Shown in pieces: positions 13,567 through 24,670 of a DNA stretch of 64,000 nt. Location of the stretch: positions 663,501 to 727,500 of the forward strand of contig JABELC010000001.1 in assembly GCA_028455995.1 (NCBI GenBank), given 5' to 3'. How positions within the stretch are numbered: position 1 is the stretch's first letter; every line of letters starts with the position of its first letter. The notes beneath the pieces are model-generated. The model was not told the origin of the DNA. It did no database searches and was given only the letters and a program-made list of their open reading frames with translations. A program made the translations under genes and the position numbers. Source of the stretch: Scleromitrula shiraiana. Lineage: Eukaryota > Ascomycota > Leotiomycetes > Helotiales > Sclerotiniaceae.

Positions 13567-13926
13567 TTGAGGATAGGATTCGATTAGATGCCAGTGGCGA
13601 AGAGGGGGGGGGAGGGGATTTAGCTAGTGGGGTAATGGGGTAATGGGGTAATGGGGTATTTATTTATTTATTTATTACTAACATATATACAATACTGTTA
13701 CTTGTATTAGAGAGATTAAATGGTCAGTTTAGCCTAGTGGATTGCTCTGTTGTGGATGTGATAGGTGATAGGTGATAGTTGTAGTAGGGTAGGTATTGTA
13801 ATGCTTGATGAGGATAGTATAGTAAGTAAGTAAGTAATGTTTGTAGGAACATACTAGTACGCTAATTTGAAGTACAGCATCTCGCTTGTTCTCGTCTATT
13901 AATTGTCTGTCTGTCTGTCTGTTTGG

Positions 13927-14015
13927 CTAACCAATCAACCAACCGAGTAACTAACCAAGCAACTAACCAAGCAACTAACCAAGCAACTAACCAAGCAACC
14001 AACCAAGTAACTAAC
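13927..14015. repeat. 12-bp minisatellite, unit about CAACTAACCAAG
   Basis: Around six degenerate to perfect copies of a CAACTAACCAAG-like unit. Each copy contains CTAAC, identical to the branch-site core used by the introns of this window. Confidence 0.85.
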
Positions 14016-14154
14016 AAGATATCTTATTCTTCCCCAGTCTTTCTAAAGTATTAGAGTAAGTGATTTATTACCTACCAATCTATCAACACTGAAACCCACC
14101 CCGATTCGCAAATCAACAATCTATGCTAATTAGCTAATTAACCCCTCGCCCTCG

Positions 14155-14643
14155 CTACCCTGATGCCCTATGGATCGAGCCATTCTCATGCTTGGTAATA
14201 TCCCATGGTCGCTCTGACGAATACTCACAACATCTACATATGTAATTCTTCTTCTTCTCACTTTTTCTTGTTCCGCCTTCTTCTTTCTTCTTTCCATTCC
14301 CTTCTACATTCGAGCGTTTTCTCCTCGGCTCCCGATCCCGATCCGAATTAGAACTAGCATCCAATTCGCCATTGGGACGTTTTAAAAGTTCTCCCGAGAT
14401 TCGTTTTGTTAATGATGGTGCAGAGCTAGGCTGGAGTTTTGGTAACTTGTTCGATAATAATGAAAAATTCTGGAATTCCTCATCTAGTTCGAAACCTTCC
14501 GATAGGGTGAATGGGCCATTTTCCCCCCGCAATTGGTTGGATTTTGGGAGGGTGAAGGTGTACCTAATGATATGTCTCTTGGATGTGAACTTGCATATGG
14601 ATGTATGTAAGTAAGCTAGATGAGATGGATTGTTTGATAACAA
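14155..14643 (-). CDS. Small hypothetical protein with a C-terminal C2H2-like zinc finger, 5' end uncertain
   Basis: Open frame on the minus strand ending at a TAG at 14155-14157. The frame has no ATG of its own: it opens at a TTG at 14643, so a start or a short first exon must lie upstream or the gene is damaged. The visible protein has a Ser/Leu/Pro-rich first half, a strongly basic Lys/Arg/Glu stretch, and a C-terminal finger with Cys-x2-Cys (CRCC), twelve residues, then His-x5-His (HENGSIH). A TATAAAAG box on the same strand at about 14681-14689 is placed for transcription into this frame, supporting a real promoter. A single finger at the extreme C-terminus resembles some fungal DNA- or RNA-binding proteins, but I cannot name a family. 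It could also be a decaying gene. Confidence 0.4.
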   Translation of the reverse strand: MLSNNPSHLAYLHTSICKFTSKRHIIRYTFTLPKSNQLRGENGPFTLSEGFELDEEFQNFSLLSNKLPKLQPSSAPSLTKRISGELLKRPNGELDASSNSDRDREPRRKRSNVEGNGKKKEEGGTRKSEKKKNYICRCCEYSSERPWDITKHENGSIHRASG

Positions 14644-14680
14644 TACTCATCAATTCTACAATCCACACAGCATCGCACTC

Positions 14681-14689
14681 CTTTTATAG
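14681..14689 (-). promoter_or_regulatory. TATA box (CTATAAAAG) upstream of the small zinc-finger ORF
   Basis: A near-consensus TATAAAAG on the minus strand about 40 bp before the start of the open frame ending at 14155. Confidence 0.4.
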
Positions 14690-15223
14690 TAGATGCGTTG
14701 CCTCTCAATATTCGAAATTAAAAATTTTTAATGGAAGGCAGCAATGCCCGTTTCGATTAGGCACCTGTTAATTATATGGATGTTTCAAAGGGGGCCAGGG
14801 CTCTTCAATCTACTTTATGTAGTTCTAATCAAGACCATTTGATTTTTTAGACATGAGTTATCACTGAATGAACCCGTCTATGGACTATTGGTCTGAAAAC
14901 AGGTGGGTATTGTGGTATGGTGGCATCGCACAATCAACGACAAAGAACATACCGAGCTAGAATTCGTTGTATAGATATGAGTTAACTTCGATAGAGGTAG
15001 TAAATTTAAAATGGAATGGGCCCTTTTTCGGTCGAATAGTTGGAAAGTGGCAGCCTCGGCCGAGGTTTCCTAATTTAGTGTTAGAGGTTTGGCCCAATCA
15101 TAGGTCTAACGACACCCTTTTCCACCCCTTTTACCCTGTTCATCTCTCATAACCCCTCGAATTGGATGTTGTAGTGTGCATCCTTAGGAGTAGTAAGGAA
15201 TGGGAACTTCTTACTCGAATACA

Positions 15224-15516
15224 ATGCGATTAGAAATCCAGATGCGGCGTCGAGATCGTGAGATCGCTCGGTAGATTGAAAAGATGCTAAAAGGAAAATC
15301 TATTAAGAAGAAGAATTCTTCTAAAGATTTAGTAAGACCTGAGAGAACTTCCAGCTCTCGAGCTGCCACTTCAAGTTTTAGTAAAGCACAAAAAGAAGAA
15401 AAGCTGATAATAATGCATCGTTGTCAACTTTCTCCACAGTTTCAGAAATAGCAGAAAAAGAAAACACGAGCGAATCTTCAAATGAGGCGAAGAAACTCGA
15501 TCAGTCAAGCAAATAA
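15224..15516 (+). pseudogene. Degraded basic ORF remnant, unknown family
   Basis: The plus-strand frame from ATG 15224 reads MRLEIQMRRRDREIAR, hits a TAG at 15272-15274, and continues in the same frame with a Lys/Ser-rich segment (IEKMLKGKSIKKKNSSKD). Near 15395-15400 the coding look moves to another frame (ASLSTFSTVSEIAEKENTSE) that ends at TAA 15514-15516. One nonsense codon, possibly from CAG, plus one frameshift fit a dead small charged protein. Function unknown; chance open frames remain possible. Confidence 0.35.
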
Positions 15517-15752
15517 AGTGAAATGAGATGAAAGCACCGCTCGCTATTGGTTCATCTTCCAAAGGAATTTCAAAAATCAACTTAAATCGAGAATTTGATA
15601 GATGGGAATAAAGGGAATGCATCCACAAAGTCCTAAATCTATTTATATGGGCAGGAGATAGGAGTATAAATCACTGGTGGCTTATGTGACTAGCTTAATC
15701 TGGATGTTCAATTCAAACAATACAACCAACTTTGTTTCTCTCTTGAAGTCAA

Positions 15753-17152
15753 TCAATTCTGGAACCCCAAATGTTTCAGTAGCCCCTTGAGCTGTCTCTC
15801 ACCCATGCGGCTCAGCGCCATTCTCTGCTCTTCATCTGGATTCATTCTCAAAAATCTTTCATTGATTAATTGCCAGGATAGTAGCAAGTCTAAGAGCTCG
15901 TTGACATCCGCAACCTTATCAATCCCCAGAATTGTGCTAGGTCGCTTTACATCTAGTTTCTGCAGCTCGTCCTTCCATAGCTACGCCGGTTCCTAGTCAA
16001 CCGCTAGGCCATCATCGGACGCTACTGGAGCTGAAAGAGGCGAAGGAAACTGACCTGTAAGTTTGGCATTCTGAAGAGCTACAACTTCCTGTTTCTGTAG
16101 ATTCCGTCCATCCGAGCAACTAGTTGAGTGACCGCCATTGCCAGTAAATGAGAGGAAGAACTCGTATGCTGGGCGCAGAATACATGAGAAGTCGTAGTCG
16201 AGAAGCGCTTTAATACAGCTTGTTTAAGGATAGTAGAGCAAATTATCAGTAGCTGTGTCTCAGTGTCAGTACCAGGGTCCTGAAGATTGAGCAATATGAA
16301 CTTCTATATGCTGAGATCCATGTGTGTAATAGCCTTGTCTTGCTTCGATGTCAAGTGAAAGGACTGTGATGGCAGGCAATGCTCGCTAAAAGCTTCAATA
16401 CGTCCTCTAACGCCGTTAGCACATCAGTCCTTAAGGTGCGTACTCGTAGGGGTCTTGGTGAGTGCTAAGTCGATGCGGCCTCTATAGGAGTCTTCAAAGG
16501 GAAGACCACGGCCTAGCACCGACGCTAGTTATAGATGCGATAACGATGGCACTGCTGTCATCAAACGCGATACTTTTCCAGCCCTTGATACTCTCAAGAA
16601 GCGGGTAGTCCTGCAGCGCCTTCAACAGTGCCGCTATCTGCGCCAGGAGGCTCTTCTTTTGGTCAAGAGATATGGTTTCTCTAAAGGGTTCGTTGAGTGG
16701 TGCGCTCAGAATCCAGCCTGGATGCTCGCGACTAGCGCCACCCAAGTTGAAGACGCGGATGACTTCTTCTGTGGGCTTGATATGGCGAAGAGCAGCCAAT
16801 GCGAGAGTAAAGACACCCACTTGGTTTTGCACTCGCGTTTCTTGGTGCATATCCTGGGCGTCCGGGTTGCTGAGCAGTAGTATGAACTTCCTGGTACTTG
16901 CTGGAATGGGGACGCGCGGTAGATGAAGTTATTATACTTGAGAGGGAATTCCGGTTCGTATCGGATCAGCGTGATCTTGGTGTGTTCTATGTCCTATTTA
17001 GAACCACAGCTGTCAGATGTTATTGTGGGTTCAGAAACGCAGCCTGCTTGCTTGCTTGCTTCGCTGGAGAGACCCAAATGATCCAACAGTAGTTGCCTGA
17101 TGTAGCTGAGATGCGCATGGTAGTTGGCGTGGTTGTGGGAATAGGCCATCAT
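15753..17152 (-). pseudogene. APH/choline-kinase-like phosphotransferase pseudogene
   Basis: Conceptual reading from ATG 17152 down to TGA 15753 follows the fungal aminoglycoside-phosphotransferase-like family through several broken frames. Landmarks in order are KITLIRYEPEFPLKYNNFI, a NPDAQDMHQETRVQNQVGVF segment, the hinge text GWILSAPLNEPF, the SIKGW...AFDDSSAIV segment, ITHMDLS (the position of the catalytic HxD loop), LLDYDFSCILRPAYEF (the position of the metal-binding D-F-D), and an intact C-terminal end (LKGLLKHLGFQN). Lesions seen: TAG at 16994-16996, TGA at 16424-16426 where the family has Trp, TAG at 16304-16306, 15993-15995 and 15981-15983, and frame changes near 16907, 16497 and 16250. 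A functional copy would have had roughly 450 residues. It lies tail-on to the O-methyltransferase gene. The family assignment rests on these motifs. Confidence 0.75.
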
Positions 17153-17520
17153 GGTGAACGGTCAGAACACCGGGAACCACTGCCAACAAAAACATGAACT
17201 CAATACACTCAAATTGGTTTGAATCCGATGATCATTGGTGGCAATAATAGTTGATGAATTACCATTATTAGAGCTTAGTGTCATGTGAGATATCGCAGAA
17301 GTCAATCAACGCAGTTTTGCTAGAGAGATGGTAAGAGCACTAGGCATGAAAAGATCATATGGTGTAAATAAATAAACTCGATATATTCACCCAGAAAGTT
17401 GATGTGCACACCTTCATTTTCTCCTCTCTATTTACTCATTGCCTTAATCATATCGACATCAAATCATCATGATTTTCACCATCGCCAACCTCTTTCCATT
17501 GAGTATTATCATGTTCTTCC
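17153..17520. other. Short spacer between APH-like pseudogene and O-methyltransferase 3' end
   Basis: No coding sequence seen. It holds the putative promoter of the pseudogene (to the right of 17152) and the 3' flank of the O-methyltransferase. Confidence 0.5.
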
Positions 17521-18848
17521 TTAATTATCGTATACGTTATTCAAAATCAATTCGCATTCAACACAAGCTTCTGGTTCACTTCCTCTCCAGATCTTTTTAA
17601 TTCTTAACCCATTCTTTTCCAATAATTCCTTCCACTGTCTTTCATTTCTCTCGAGCCCACCAATTGGAAGCATACAGATATCTCTAATCGCTTCTTGCAT
17701 GGAGACATTTGTATCAGGTAAGACTAAATCTACCAACAACAATTTACTCTTTGGCTGTTCCTTCAATAGTGGTATAATTTGTTGTAGAAATTTACCACAA
17801 TCCTCATCATTCCAATCATGAAAGATATGTCTATAATAATAAACATGAGCTTTCTTGATTGGCTGTGGAGTGAACATATCATGTGGCATAAATTCGACAC
17901 CAGGAGGAGGACCGGAAACTGTCTCGAAAGTAGATGGAAGGTCTTGAACGACAAATCGACCTTTTATCTCGGGGTGTCTTTGTCGCACTTCTTCCATAGT
18001 ATGACCTTGTCCACCAGCAATATCTACAATTGCCACTTCATCCTCTTTGATATTTAATTTGGAAAGTTCCTCTCCAAAAGGATAAGCGTCACCAGACAGA
18101 TTACCAGAACCAAGAGATTTCATTCCTGCTACCATATCCATCGCATTGGCCGGATGAGATCCTAGCCAGGTCCATAATTCTTCACCATGTAACCATTTAA
18201 ATGGTGTACCGGATTCTTTGGTTGGAGCTTTATATCCACGTTCCGCCATAGTTCGCGGCATTGCCAATATCGTTGGTATAATATCATGAACTAAGAAATT
18301 GTTGAAAGCAACATGATTTGGATTGAGGTATGGTTTTCCAAGCTCTGTCAAAGCATAACCAGGGCCCGGAATATCCTCAAGAATGCCAGCTGCGGTAAGC
18401 TGACGGAATATGCGGACTAACGAAGTTAAATCTTGATTTGTTGCATCTGGTGGGGTATAAGATCATACTAATCATAATTTCATCTGCTCCTGTAGAATCC
18501 ACCACTTCGGCAAGAGAAATAGTTTTCCCACCCTCGAGTTTACTCCAGATTTTCATATCTTTCAGCACCTCAACCGCTACAGCGACATTGACCTTTGTAG
18601 TTGTTAGTTTGGATTTTCGTTCAATTGCAAACATCTCAGATAGGTTTTACTTTAAAGGTACGAGGCCAAACTTCGTAATTTGGTTCTTCCAATGAAGCTA
18701 AAAGCCTTTGGGTCTCGAGATGAAGACCTCTTCTTGCTGAACGAACATCGCCGTCAACAGCGTGCGCAAATTTCTTCGCGGCCTCATTCACATTGTCGAT
18801 TAGTTTTGCAACTTCATCTTTTGAAACGTATGAATTTGCCATTTTCAA
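17521..18848 (-). CDS. SAM-dependent O-methyltransferase (fungal secondary-metabolite type)
   Basis: Exons on the minus strand are 18848-18651, 18592-18469 and 18416-17521, giving 405 residues, normal for this family. Introns of 58 and 52 bp have GTAAAA and GTATGA donors; the first has a CTAAC branch, and both splices restore family sequence (TFK|VNVAVAVEVLKDM and EIMI|IRIFRQLTAAGIL). The N-terminal half is the helical dimerisation and winged-helix region. The C-terminal half has the SAM-binding glycine motif VDIAGGQG (about 234), VVQDLP, PHDMFTPQP, and the catalytic-base region FHDWNDED (His near 304), then LLLVDLVLPD. Such enzymes methylate hydroxyl groups of polyketides and phenolics; the substrate here is unknown. 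An alternative start is the ATG two codons downstream. All key residues are present, so it looks functional although its neighbours are decayed. A G9 run lies near 18921-18932 in the upstream region. Confidence 0.88.
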
Positions 18849-19538
18849 ATTGTTGTTTATCGATTCCAGATCAGCAAATGATTTCCAAAAGTTTGATCAG
18901 AAGTCGTTTTTGATCAAAGTTGGGGGGGGGGGGAACATTCAATGTCTTATTCGTCCCCATTTTCGGTATCAGTGCCCTGGTAGTGTCCACCATTGTTGCA
19001 AGCATGATGAGGATCATTCACGGGACAGTGCGTGAGGCGAAATTGTCAACACCCAGAGCTGTTGAATCTAGTGGGTCTAACAACCTCAAAAGTGCGGTAC
19101 ACTCTTCAATTCAATTATCATCTATTCAATACTGGCTTGAAAAATATACAGCAGAAGTTCAGACCAAAGATATTAAGCCATTCTAAGGGTTCTATTCTAT
19201 CGCAGTGAATAGATAAAAGTGCGTGAGGATTTTGGTATTATACATATCTATCACTTGGTAAATTTGTTCTGAGCAGGGCCCACCTTCCGGGCGTATTGAA
19301 TGGTCCGAATGCAACACTGTCCCGATTGTGCAGCATTTGCATATGCAGATCTTCATCCACACATGATACAATATGATATCCATGTGATTTGGCATTGATT
19401 TTGGCTGGATTGGTCAAAATAATTTTCATTAAAACTCTTACGGATTAAATCTATCTTCGTTCATTTCATTCATTCTTCGTTCTCAAAAGTTGGATGAAGA
19501 GATATTCAAAACCTATCGATATATAGTAGTGTGAGTCC
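18849..19538. other. Spacer between O-methyltransferase and 7TM gene
   Basis: Putative promoter of the O-methyltransferase and 3' flank of the 7TM gene. Short open frames on both strands (for example 18920-19186 plus) have no recognisable family features, and I do not call them genes. Confidence 0.45.
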
Positions 19539-21115
19539 TCACGTAGTTCTGGATATTCTATCGGAACGTTCAACGGAGTATTCAATGTTCATGTGAACAG
19601 CTCCATTGTTTGGACATCTCTCCGGCGTCGGTAATTCCTCCACAACTGTTCCATTCTTAGGAATTATCCCTTGCTCACTTCCGCTATCACCATGGCTATA
19701 TTGGGTTGTGCGATCCATCTCATATCCTTCTCCTGCTCCTTCATCCCTATCCTTATGATCAATTGCTGTAACTTGTGTGGCGTACAAGATACTATCCTCA
19801 TCAGGTCTTAGTTTAGGTCTTACTCCTATTTTTCCAAATGTCCCGGGTCTGTCAGACAATTTGAATCCAGCATTCTTGGAACTTGATTCCCTGGTTGAGG
19901 CATCACCCAGCCAACTCTGAAATAATGGTGCAAGTGCCGGTACGCTGACAAAAATTATCCCCAAACTTGATTCAAGGACAGAACATAGTTCGGCAGATGC
20001 CCAATACCAAGTGAAATCTGAAGTGGTGCTGATTGCGATTGCGTTGGTTACCTGACGAGAAATGGTTCCGCCAATTGCGAGCATACCTAGTGCAAACATA
20101 ATGCTGAGTTCGACTGATTTTGTTAGCGTTCTTTCCTACCCTTCTGGTCTAAATGGTGGAACTCACTCTTTCTTCTTCGATTCATTTGTAACTTCCTTAT
20201 TACATACACTGGTGCAAGAGCAAGCAAAATATCTGTAGCAATAAAGAATGCTGCGTTGTAGTAATTGAAGGCAAGAATATTGATGCAAGCTGGACCGCCA
20301 AATCCACCATGTTTACCCGTCCAAACTGTATCGATTGGGTTACATAGAAATGCTGCGACAACCTGATAGAATAATGTCAATTCATACAACTATATGAAAT
20401 AGAATTATAGAATTATGTATATGAACTTACAACGGCCGAACTTATTCCTTGTAGCATAACAAATATCAAAGCTACGAAAAGTATTCTCCTTTGATTATCC
20501 GTCACGGAAAGCCTCAAGTAGAGTGCTACGATACTAGCTTTGATACAACCCAAACCGAAAAAGTAAAAGATTTGGGTAATCCATGGCCACTATGTTCTTT
20601 GTTAATATGTATCCTCTCATATTTGAAATCAGATTTCTTCTCACAAACACCATATGAGTTAATATTGCTATACCATCGGGAAGTACTGCGATATTCTTTG
20701 TATGCCAGCCGATTCCATTCTCGAACATCATCTTAACGGCTACAATGACAACGACCTCGGCAGCCTTTATTTCGAGAAGTCAGTACAAAGTACCAATTAA
20801 CTTCCAAATGTGGAAGAAAAGAGAAGATGAGAGCGAAAAGAGGGACGTCGAACCCAAGCAGTGAAAATTAAAACATCATCCAATCCTAACTTATGCGCCA
20901 TGATCGTACGAACGTATATTCTTGAAATTTGTCAGTAAATCCAAGTCCAACATGGATACTCTACCAATTAGCAAGCTTGATTCATCATCTTTTCACACAT
21001 ACCTCATAAAGACAATAATAGAACAAACGCCAAAAAGTATATAACATCCTATCCGCTGGTCAAGACGATTTGGAGTTCCGGCCGGAAAGTCTGACGGCGA
21101 CACCGTGCCCGTCAT
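19539..21115 (-). CDS. Fungal rhodopsin-like seven-transmembrane integral membrane protein
   Basis: Six exons on the minus strand: 21115-21003, 20920-20854, 20764-20645, 20589-20431, 20362-20167 and 20113-19539, total 409 residues. The introns are 53-89 bp; branch signals such as TACTGAC and ATTAAC precede most acceptors. Hydrophobic segments appear in order: IGCYILFGVCSIIVFM, DDVLIFTAW, EVVVIVAV, ITQIFYFFGLGCIKASIVAL, ILFVALIFVMLQGISSAV, FFIATDILLALAPV and FALGMLAIGG, then a loop with DFTWYWASAELCSVLESSLGI, matching the fungal rhodopsin-domain (PTH11-like) family, which lacks retinal Lys requirements. There is no CFEM domain at the N-terminus. The C-terminal tail is long, hydrophilic and charged, probably cytosolic. 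Such proteins are candidate plasma-membrane sensors (family knowledge; role here inferred). The third exon's upstream donor (GTTCGA at 20853) is weak, so that junction is the least certain. Confidence 0.8.
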
Positions 21116-23766
21116 ATTGAATGTGAGCCGTGCAACTTCAAGCGATTTTTCAATAGATTGCGTGAGCTAAGATATTGATATAGTTGAGACGACGAGTGTA
21201 AAAGTATTAGTATGGCACCCTATACGCTAGTAGTAACTTTCTGGCGAGAGATGTAACCATTCTTATTTGTCTTCTCCCTCTCCTCCTTGATAATAAAAGA
21301 ATCCAACAATAGCAATTGCAACAGGAGACAATACGAGTACATCATGATTTTAACTCGTATCGAATCCATGAAGGGTTTTATCCCCCAAAAAATTCACGAC
21401 CCGTTTTTTCTACCAAACATGGAGTCTTGGAGCCTGGAACACTTGGAAAAGACATGTACATCGTTACGATATACATCAACCGTTATGCGTTTTGCCCTCC
21501 GTTGTCTACATTGAGTATACGATATGTAAGCGTGCATGCTTGCTTACAAGGTATGAGGAGAAAAATCAGTCCAAAAAGCGCTACTACCTATCATGAAGTA
21601 GGGATTCTCGCTAATTATCCTATCGTAATATAACGGCATTTTTGGGGGTGGCTTGGATTGGTTACACCATACGAGCCCTGTAGATTCAATGTGACAAGCT
21701 AACTGATTTGTGCTACTTTAGATGGTTTTGTATAATGAAAGGAGTTGGATACCGTACCCTGAACTTCAATAGCCTCACTTATGAGTGAAATCATCAACCC
21801 ACGAGTTTCTTCTTCCATGCGGCATCTGCGATTCTTATTAATGTCGATTTCTAATTAAGATAACAATTGAGGTTCAAAGGTGGAACAATCAAAAAGACTC
21901 GATGTGTGAGTTTGTGTCTGTAGACTTTGTATACTTTCTTATCTTGTTTACTTCTTGACTCAGAATTTAGTAATCTCCCTTACTTATGGAACTCTAAGTT
22001 CCCTCCGCATATACATCACAATATGAAGAATGGATTTCCTTGAATGGCCAAATACCCTGTCACATTTATACGGCTGCAGCAAGGTACGTACCGGTACGCA
22101 CCGGTACGCATATACTCTACAAATATATCTTGTTTTTACTATTTTTATATATGTTTGGTGCGGGGAACCGGCCAGTGCACCCCGCGGATAGAGGACCTAG
22201 GAGCCGAGCTAGAAATTGATTGCCATTTCGAGCCGAATTTTTGAATAGAGTTTAGCAATTTTCAAATTTTATTATACGTTATAAAATTAATAAAGTATAA
22301 TTTATAAATATCTAAATTGCTCCATTTTTCATTAATAATACTACTATATTAATTTTAAAATGTCTCCGGAAGAATTAAGCTTCTCCGAGTCCGAGCGAGT
22401 CGTTTACTAATTAAATTTGAAATTTTCAAATTCTATTTAGTAAAAACTTTGAATTCGACTCGGAAAATTAGTAATAAAGAGTTTAGCTTCAAGTTTATAG
22501 ATTTTTATATGATTCAAGTTTTTGAAAGGATTTAGTAAAAATTTAATTTAATTTATATTAATTAAATACATTTCTAAAACTTAAAAGCTTAATACTAATA
22601 AGTTAAATAGCTTCTATATAATTTTATATAAACAATTATATTATTCTACTAGTAAGGCTAGTAGTACTATGTTAAGCTGATTTCACTTATTTTCAAATAA
22701 AATTTAAAGTATTAGTACTAAAGCCCTCTAATGGCTTCAGCCTGTGAAATTCTTGGGGTCGGTAGTATCCTAATTGGAATACTATAAACAGGAATAACGA
22801 CTGGGCTTCCATGATCTTGGGTGTGATTCTGGGGGACGAGACCGCAGTGGCGCCATTGTTAATGCTCGAGTTCGGTTAGCCATTCGTCTGTGTGGGTTTC
22901 TTCTGGTGAGAACTTTAATCCCAGTCTGCATGCATTTGGGAATGTTTTTAAGCTGAACATGGGATTCGATGTCAAGTTGTCGGGGTTTTCCCTTTTTCTT
23001 CTTATTATTAATAAGTTATTAGATATGATTATTTGCCTCTTCTCTTCGGTATTTGTCTCTTTTCTTTAGTACAAAGAGAGGGGTTTTTAGCGAGTCTACT
23101 CGATTCTCGTTTTTGCCCTGAATCAAAGATTATTATGCTAATGTCTTAAAAGAATCTTGGCATATTTTCAAAATAGTTTATTAGTTAGAAAGCTATTATG
23201 TAAATATTAGTAAAGAAGAGGTGGGGTGTCAGGGTCCCTGACCGGATATTACTATCCTTTTCATGGGTGGCATTCGCACTGTGGGACTAAGAAGATGGGA
23301 CACCAAGTTTGTGCAATGAGGTTGAATGGGGAGGATCGAAAGTTTGTGAAACTGATGAGTTTGTATTATATAAATCTATCTTCCTTTTACCTTTGGTGGT
23401 ATTTAAAGAATTTCTTAGGTGGGTAAGTGGATATTTGGTATCATATAAGATATCAGGTATACACTTTCACATCTCTATCCTAGATATATCATTCCCATTA
23501 CTACAAGTTAACTTGCAAGTTGCAAGTATGAATTTGTTGTTTCTTCTTTTTTTATATTGATATTGATATATCGTTTCATTGTTTATATCCTTATCTGATA
23601 TATATCACCGCCATCACCATCACTATCATCATCCTCGTTGTTTTCGTTTTCGTTATCATAATTGAAGACATATCAAGCATCCCCTCCTCTCATCCGCAAA
23701 TAATAAGGGGGTGGATGTACACTTAGATATGCAGGTGGGTATTGGACGTTATTGATTAAAACTCAA
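21116..23766. other. Spacer with AT-rich block and decayed coding fragment
   Basis: The first 900 bp is the upstream region of the 7TM gene. Near 22080-22110 there are GGTACG repeats. From about 22240 to 22720 the DNA is very AT-rich, consistent with C-to-T decay. A coding remnant follows (own entry). The palindrome TCAGGGTCCCTGA lies near 23229-23241. No intact gene seen. Confidence 0.5.
22718..23000 (-). pseudogene. Decayed coding fragment of unknown family
   Basis: On the minus strand one frame reads for about 90 codons (start region ENPDNLTSNPMFSLKTF, then FPNACRLGLKFSPEETHTDE) with a single TAA after LTELEH, resumes in the same frame (QWRHCGLVPQNHTQDHGSP, then RILPTPRISQAEAIRGL) and ends at TAG 22718-22720. 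The single internal stop and the adjacent AT-rich block on the downstream side suggest a gene or transposon fragment eroded by RIP-like mutation. No family recognised. Confidence 0.35.
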
Positions 23767-24132
23767 CTAGTGCACTCGACCGATAATAAAAGCAACAGAT
23801 GCATGAGCCTCGGCACAGACACAAGAGCCTACTTCGAACACAACAATGGAGATGAGATAGACGTAGCGCATGATGAAGAACATGTAGAATGCTCCGAGGA
23901 TGGATGGTAGCACGGTGTGAGGAGACATAACCAGAGCCAGTCATACCATGCGAAATCCTCGATGGCGTGGAAAGACGCTGTGATTCCGGGTGTGGCGACA
24001 CCGATGATGTTGCTATCTACGCCCATGACAAATATGCCTAATGAGAGTGATATTGTCACGACTGCTTATCTCCATCCGCTTAGGTATTGGGAGTTGTCTG
24101 ATGAGGTATCTTGGGGTTCGATATCCGTTTAA
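23767..24132 (-). pseudogene. Major facilitator superfamily transporter remnant (N-terminal part)
   Basis: The minus strand reads a cytosolic leader (SDNSQYLSGWR), a TAA at 24066-24068, then the first membrane helix and loop of the drug:H+ antiporter type (SLSLGIFVMGVDSNIIGVAT, PGITASFHAIEDFAWYD). The frame then changes near 23930 to LPSILGAFYMFFIMRY and VYLISIVVFEVGSCVCAEAH, matching the next helices, before ending at TAG 23767-23769. Only the first few of 12-14 helices remain. It has at least one nonsense codon and one frameshift. It lies head-to-head with the broken P450. Confidence 0.65.
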
Positions 24133-24670
24133 GCAAACTGTTTTTGCCATTGGGGATTTGGAGAAGCCTTGCAGATTTTGAGTTCATCTTGAACCAAGCA
24201 AGAACTGGGTGACTAGGTCGGAATTAGAGTGCGATTGTTGGTGGGAAATTTGACACAAACTTCATGTGTATTCACTCGATTTCTATGGGTCGTGGAATTC
24301 TCTCCTACACAAATTGAAAGTAGCTACTACCCATGTAACAACTAACAGTGTGCTAAGAAGTTATCTGCCGAAAAAGTGTTGCCATTTGTTGTCTCAATGT
24401 CAACATTCAAATGTGATAACTGGCCCAACGGTTGGTGTTTCTATCCACTTGTAATCCCTCTCTACCCATGAATATGAATATTCTGATCCGAACCGAGCCG
24501 CACGCATGCATCGGACCAAACCATTCCGTCCAGGTTGCATACCGAGAGCCGTCCATCACCGGACTTCAAGTATTCAACCGTTCAAATGATTCTATTCTTC
24601 CTTCAATATATCAACAGTCACATATAACGATGCACTGAGAACTTGAAGAACCATCCACATGCATTAAATC
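24133..24670. other. Spacer between MFS remnant and P450 pseudogene
   Basis: Former divergent promoter region of the MFS remnant and P450. No coding sequence with family features seen. Confidence 0.4.

Larger units (their letters stand above)
12313..14154. other. Intergenic simple-repeat cluster
   Basis: Contains the 3' flank of the disordered-protein gene and a dense set of microsatellites: GGAT at 12969-13003, a 29-nt T tract at 13231-13259, GAGT then GGGT at 13281-13312, a GGAT/AGAT array at 13444-13566, a TTTA run near 13655-13676, a TCTG run near 13905-13922 and a 12-bp minisatellite (own entry). No coding sequence seen. Confidence 0.7.
14644..15752. other. Intergenic region with a degraded ORF
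   Basis: Mostly non-coding. It includes the 12-bp palindrome CCTCGGCCGAGG at 15054-15065 and the remnant described at 15224-15516. No other supported gene. Confidence 0.5.

Noticed and set aside
18920..19186. 88-residue plus ORF beginning in a G run
   Set aside because: Start depends on the G9 run near 18921-18932; no motif; lies in the O-methyltransferase promoter.
22080..23245. Possible DNA transposon bounded by GC-rich ends near 22165 and the palindrome near 23230
   Set aside because: The two ends are not complementary and no target-site duplication was found.
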